From Treponema sp. (GTDB taxonomy: Bacteria; Spirochaetota; Spirochaetia; Treponematales; Breznakiellaceae), in assembly GCA_031258265.1 (NCBI GenBank), contig JAIRNB010000257.1, positions 1-8,860 on the forward strand: 8,860 nt of DNA. Reading direction: 5' to 3'. The notes beneath the pieces are model-generated. The model ran no database searches. It had not been told where the DNA came from and saw only the letters and a list, made by a program, of their open reading frames with translations. This document shows, one piece after another, positions 6,140 to 8,860 of the stretch (position 1 is its first letter; each line of letters begins with the position of its first letter). The position numbers and the translations under genes are program-made.

Positions 6140-7002
6140 CGGTAATGTACCATCCGGCCCTCGGCCCTAAACTGGACCATGGATACCGTAAAAATAATGA
6201 CAAATAGTACCATGGATTGTGCAAAGGCGGTTTCAAAACGGCTGTCCCGGATTGCCGCCTGATAAATCAAATAGATCAGTACATTGGTGGTATTGTTTGG
6301 CCCCCCCTGGGTAAGGAGCCGTATCTGGGCAAAAGCCTGAAAAGACGCGGCAATATTGAGAAAAGCCACAAAAAATATTTGGGGGGAGGCTAGGGGGGTG
6401 ATAATTTTGAAAAGCCGGGTAAAGTAACCCGCACCGTCAATATGGGCGCTTTCCAAAAGTTCCTGGTTCACGTTGCGGAATCCGGTAAGAAGAAAAATAA
6501 AACCAGTTCCCAGATTCATCCAGACCGTAATAACGGCAATACTGGCAAGGGCGTATTTTGTGTCCAGAAGCCAGCGTATCTCGGCGCCCAAAAGATGGTT
6601 GAGCATACCGCTTTTTCCAGAGGAAAGGATGAGGGCCCAAATCGCCGAGGCCGGCGCGGAAGCTATGGCCATGGGAAGGGAGTACATGACCTCGTAGATC
6701 CGGCTCCCCTTTCCCCTGGTATGGGCCAGGGCCGCCAGAATATAGGAACCCAGCAGAGTGGGTATACAGACCATGGGGGCAAAAATAAAGGTGAGCCGCA
6801 GGCTGTTAAAAAAGGCGGGGCTGCTGAAAAGTTTGATGTAGTTTTCAAGGCCGGTAAATTCCAGCGCCCTTCCCCGGGAGTTGGTCAGGGTGAACGAATA
6901 GACGAAGGTTTTGACAAAGGGGAAAAAGACAAATACAACGAAGATACCCAGGCTGGGAAGCAGAAAAATATAGGGGGCTAAGTTCAGGTTTTTTTTCTTC
7001 AT
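6136..7002 (-). CDS. ABC sugar/glycerol-phosphate-type permease, UgpA/MalF-like
   Basis: 288-residue inner-membrane subunit, first gene of the importer operon. Predicted membrane segments lie near 9-36, 68-93, 105-127, 150-175, 205-226 and 258-278. The EAA loop is ELLESAHIDGAGYFTRLFKI with PLASP after it (181-206). The stretch TQGGPNNTTNVLIYLIYQ (231-248) and the end AQSMVLF...VQFR resemble E. coli UgpA as remembered. It lacks the long N-terminal extension and large periplasmic loop of MalF. The ATG at 7002 has only a weak ribosome binding site (GGCGGCAGAG). No ATP-binding gene is found nearby; a multi-use UgpC/MsmK-type ATPase elsewhere is the usual arrangement. Confidence 0.9.
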   Translation of the reverse strand: MKKKNLNLAPYIFLLPSLGIFVVFVFFPFVKTFVYSFTLTNSRGRALEFTGLENYIKLFSSPAFFNSLRLTFIFAPMVCIPTLLGSYILAALAHTRGKGSRIYEVMYSLPMAIASAPASAIWALILSSGKSGMLNHLLGAEIRWLLDTKYALASIAVITVWMNLGTGFIFLLTGFRNVNQELLESAHIDGAGYFTRLFKIITPLASPQIFFVAFLNIAASFQAFAQIRLLTQGGPNNTTNVLIYLIYQAAIRDSRFETAFAQSMVLFVIIFTVSMVQFRAEGRMVHYR

Positions 7003-7305
7003 AAATAATCTCTGCCGCCATATTGACTTGCAAAAACCAAATTCAGGTTAAAGAACTGCCAAAATTCGGCAAAACTGTGCCCTGTCTATGGACCACCTTT
7101 TGCCTTGTTTCCAGAGGGGCTTATCAATATACTGAAGGCAGGGGGCTCTGGGTATGAAGGACGCTGGGGTACAGCGGGAGGAGCAATATGCCGGCTCCGC
7201 GGACTACGGGGTCCGGGAAAAGGGAAACGCCGGGGATCATGCAAACCGGTTAATGGGTTCCCCTGTATCGTTTCTATACTCGTCATCAAGGGGAAAAACA
7301 GATCT
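7003..7305. promoter_or_regulatory. Divergent intergenic region between importer operon and phosphoesterase
   Basis: About 300 bp that should contain promoters for both directions. I see no promoter close to consensus on either strand. A small inverted repeat GCC-AAAATTC-GGC lies near 7058-7070. A strong ribosome binding site (GGGAGGAG) precedes an ATG at 7188 that opens only a 21-codon frame (7188-7253), whose stop overlaps another ATG (TAATG) opening a 23-codon frame ending at 7324. These may be leader peptides or chance. Confidence 0.4.
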
Positions 7306-8418
7306 TTGTTTAGAAAGAAATTAAAACCGGAACATTCGGAATTAAAGGACAATTCTTTTTTTTCCCATATAATTAGTCCCCTTTTTAACCCCGCGGCGGT
7401 GTTGGATGTGTCCCAAAATGACGCCAAGGTCCTTATCATCAGCGATTTTCACATGGGTGTAGGCCGGCGGGACGATCTGGCGGGGAACAGGGAACTGCTT
7501 CTTAACCTGCTGGAAAAGTATTACCTGGAACGGGGCTGGTATTTAGTCCTGAACGGCGACATCGAAGAACTACAGCGTTACCACCTTCCCCGTATCCGGG
7601 AAAACTGGTCCCCCCTTTATGCGGTATTTGACCGTTTTGCCGCCGGTAAGCGTCTTTACAAGATTGTCGGCAACCATGACGGGGCCCTGCTCTTTGAGAA
7701 AAATTATCCCTATCCCCTTTATGAGGCTTTGCGGATTGAAACCGGATCCCTGCCTATCTATGTGTACCACGGGCACCAGTCGTCCCGAATCTACACCGAT
7801 TATAACCACCTGGTGGGGGCCAGTCTTCGCTATGTCCTTAAACCCTTTGGAATTCGGAACGTTTCCAGCGCCCGCAGCCCTTACAAGCGTTTCTATGTGG
7901 AAAAAAAGGCCTATACCTTTTCCCTGAAGAACAACTGCATATCGATCATCGGCCATACCCACCGGGCCCTCTTTGCTTCCCTGGGCCGCTTCGATTATAT
8001 CAAATTCGAGATTGAACGGCTTTGCCGGGACTATCCCGCCTCCCAGGGGGCGGAGCGGGAACGGATAGCCCGGGAGGTCGGCGCCCTGCGGCAGGAACTG
8101 GGCAAACTGGGCAGGGCGGAACGGCGCCATGTGCTGCGCCAGAGCCTTTACGGAGATGAACTGCCGGTTCCCTGTCTTTTCAATTCCGGTTCCGCCATCG
8201 GACGGCGGGGGATCAACGCCATTGAGTTGGACCGGGAATCAATCGCCCTGGTGTACTGGTTTAAGACGGGGGAAGAAAAACATTTTATCAACCGGGGTTC
8301 CTACGAGGTGGAGAATCTTGCCGGAACATCCTGCCGCCGGGGGGTGTTGAACCGGGATCGGCTGGAATATGTCAAATCCCGCATAGAATTATTGGGAAGC
8401 CAAAACCCGGCCCCATAA
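7306..8418 (+). CDS. Calcineurin-like metallophosphoesterase
   Basis: 370 residues from the proposed TTG start. The family's two-metal site is complete: SDFHMG (46-51, D-x-H), GDIEE (84-88, with Glu where many members have Asp), GNHD (122-125), YHGH (154-157) and GHTH (216-219). A charged helical stretch (about 239-285) lies between the last metal motif and the C-terminal strands and may form a coiled coil. There is no signal peptide or membrane segment, so it is probably cytoplasmic. The fold resembles LpxH-type and other phosphoesterases; the substrate is unknown. The start is uncertain: the frame stays open back to a TTG at 7105, there is no in-frame ATG, and the TTG at 7306 is favoured by AAGGGG 12 nt upstream; GTG codons at 7399 and 7408 are alternatives. 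It is a single gene, convergent with the gene entering from the right. Confidence 0.85.
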   Translation: MFRKKLKPEHSELKDNSFFSHIISPLFNPAAVLDVSQNDAKVLIISDFHMGVGRRDDLAGNRELLLNLLEKYYLERGWYLVLNGDIEELQRYHLPRIRENWSPLYAVFDRFAAGKRLYKIVGNHDGALLFEKNYPYPLYEALRIETGSLPIYVYHGHQSSRIYTDYNHLVGASLRYVLKPFGIRNVSSARSPYKRFYVEKKAYTFSLKNNCISIIGHTHRALFASLGRFDYIKFEIERLCRDYPASQGAERERIAREVGALRQELGKLGRAERRHVLRQSLYGDELPVPCLFNSGSAIGRRGINAIELDRESIALVYWFKTGEEKHFINRGSYEVENLAGTSCRRGVLNRDRLEYVKSRIELLGSQNPAP

Positions 8419-8425
8419 GCGGCTT

Positions 8426-8467
8426 TGCGTCCGGCCCGGCTCGAACGGGCGACCTACAGATTCGAAG
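8426..8467 (-). pseudogene. 3' half of a tRNA gene, probably tRNA-Arg(UCG): likely attachment site
   Basis: Read on the minus strand, the segment is a tRNA from the anticodon loop to the discriminator. It gives loop CTTCGAA (anticodon TCG), 3' anticodon stem TCTGT, variable loop AGGTC, T stem GCCCG, T loop TTCGAGC, T stem CGGGC, 3' acceptor strand CGGACGC and discriminator A. The T arm pairs perfectly. The 5' half is absent: upstream bases give only a poor anticodon stem (GCAAG) and no GCGTCCG acceptor strand or D arm. No CCA is encoded. A precise 3' half beginning at the anticodon loop is what tyrosine-recombinase integration into a tRNA leaves behind. Confidence 0.6.
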
Positions 8468-8584
8468 CTTGCACCATGCTATACTCAACAGAATAAATAT
8501 AGGAAACATTTTTAATCTAATCAATACCCTTTTTAATCAATTTTATCCATTTTAGTTGTCATTCAATTTGTCAAGATTTTAAGA
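8468..8584. other. AT-rich stretch with a short direct repeat
   Basis: This is clearly richer in A/T than the rest of the window and has no gene. TTTTTAATC occurs at 8509-8517 and again at 8530-8538, both in the same direction, 21 bp apart, each followed within a few bases by AATC or CAAT. Beside a tRNA half this could be arm-type binding sites of an integrase, but the repeat is short and the base composition makes chance matches easy. Confidence 0.35.
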
Positions 8585-8659
8585 ACCTGCAGATAGGGTA
8601 TCTGTTTCCGGTTTGTAAGTCCTTATAACACAAGGACTTACAAATAGGCTTCTGCAGGT
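8585..8659. repeat. Nested palindrome (outer 9-bp arms around a 13-bp hairpin)
   Basis: Outer arms ACCTGCAGA (8585-8593) and TCTGCAGGT (8651-8659) enclose a perfect 13-bp hairpin (8612-8624 with 8632-8644, loop ATAACAC). The left arm also belongs to a competing hairpin CAGATA-GGG-TATCTG (8590-8604). No T tract follows, so it is not a plain terminator. It may be a recombination or replication site of the putative element, or a switching RNA structure. Confidence 0.6.
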
Positions 8660-8716
8660 ATGATACACGGGCATGATAAGAAATGATCCCCAAAACCGTC
8701 GAACATTGGTGTTTTA

Positions 8717-8737
8717 AGGCCTCCCTAAGGGAGGCCT
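8717..8737 (-). terminator. Perfect 9-bp hairpin after the right-edge gene
   Basis: AGGCCTCCC (8717-8725), loop TAA, GGGAGGCCT (8729-8737). It begins 16 nt after the minus-strand stop codon at 8753-8755, a usual position for an intrinsic terminator, but only a poor tail (TAAAAC) follows. It may equally be another member of the 3-nt-loop hairpins in this genome. Confidence 0.45.
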
Positions 8738-8752
8738 AAGACCCGACGAGGT

Positions 8753-8860
8753 CTACCGCCGTGCGACCATATCCCTGACGTGTTCCAGGGCAAGCCGCAG
8801 CGCGTTAATTGAGCCATCAACATAGCCCCGGACATAATCCCCGCTCTCATCGGGATAAAT
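8753..8860 (-). CDS. C-terminal end of an unknown protein (enters from the right edge)
   Basis: Thirty-five codons and a TAG stop (8755-8753) are open to the window edge on the minus strand. The peptide begins IYPDESGDYV and continues to an amphipathic helix (GSINALRLALEHVRDMVARR). The acidic start, helix and following hairpin make this frame more protein-like than the other open minus-strand frame here. No family is recognised. If the tRNA half is an attachment site, this gene lies inside the integrated element. Confidence 0.5.
   Translation of the reverse strand: MYPDESGDYVRGYVDGSINALRLALEHVRDMVARR

Noticed and set aside
7570..8130. Minus-strand 186-codon frame inside the phosphoesterase
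   Set aside because: It is antisense to a gene with all metal motifs intact, a usual shadow in GC-rich DNA.
8419..8520. Complete tRNA gene
   Set aside because: No 5' acceptor strand, no D arm and no matching 5' anticodon stem are found upstream on the minus strand.
8683..8859. Second open minus-strand frame at the right edge
   Set aside because: It runs through the perfect hairpin at 8717-8737, and its peptide is less protein-like than the chosen frame.

Overview
The window looks like chromosomal DNA of a spirochaete, most likely a Treponema with about 50% GC, such as the termite-gut group. This is inferred from four things: a treponeme-style solute-binding protein leader followed by a Q/G-rich stretch, an LPP20-type envelope protein, the Rep-like helicase, and intergenic gaps full of palindromes. 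The species is not proven.

Layout. Positions 1-194 (minus) hold the start of an exported LPP20-like protein. Positions 195-430 hold a good plus-strand promoter, two three-base-loop hairpins and a strong terminator, which together could make a small RNA of about 105 nt. Positions 431-3303 (minus) are a two-gene operon: rdgB (house-cleaning NTP pyrophosphatase) then a Rep/UvrD-family helicase, joined by a 4-bp ATGA overlap. Positions 3304-3863 are about 560 bp of non-coding DNA with three diverged copies of a ~65-bp repeat and several perfect hairpins. Positions 3864-7002 (minus) are a carbohydrate/glycerol-phosphate-type ABC importer: UgpA-like permease, UgpE-like permease, then a UgpB-like binding protein. 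The binding-protein gene carries one in-frame TGA (4617-4619) and is probably broken. No ATPase gene is in the cluster, so a shared ATPase encoded elsewhere is expected. Positions 7003-7305 are a divergent promoter region. Positions 7306-8418 (plus) encode a calcineurin-like metallophosphoesterase.

The right end (8419-8860) looks like the border of an integrated element. Positions 8426-8467 match the 3' half of a tRNA, probably Arg(UCG), from the anticodon loop to the discriminator base, with no 5' half. This is the usual footprint of tRNA-directed integration. Beyond it lie an AT-rich stretch with a direct repeat, a nested palindrome, a hairpin, and the C-terminus of an unknown minus-strand gene entering from the right.

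A theme across four of the gene-free regions is perfect hairpins whose arms differ in sequence but whose loop is exactly 3 nt (ten counted). No complete new multi-gene system is visible. The most unusual items are the candidate small RNA, the in-frame stop in the binding protein, the tRNA-half attachment site and the palindrome families.
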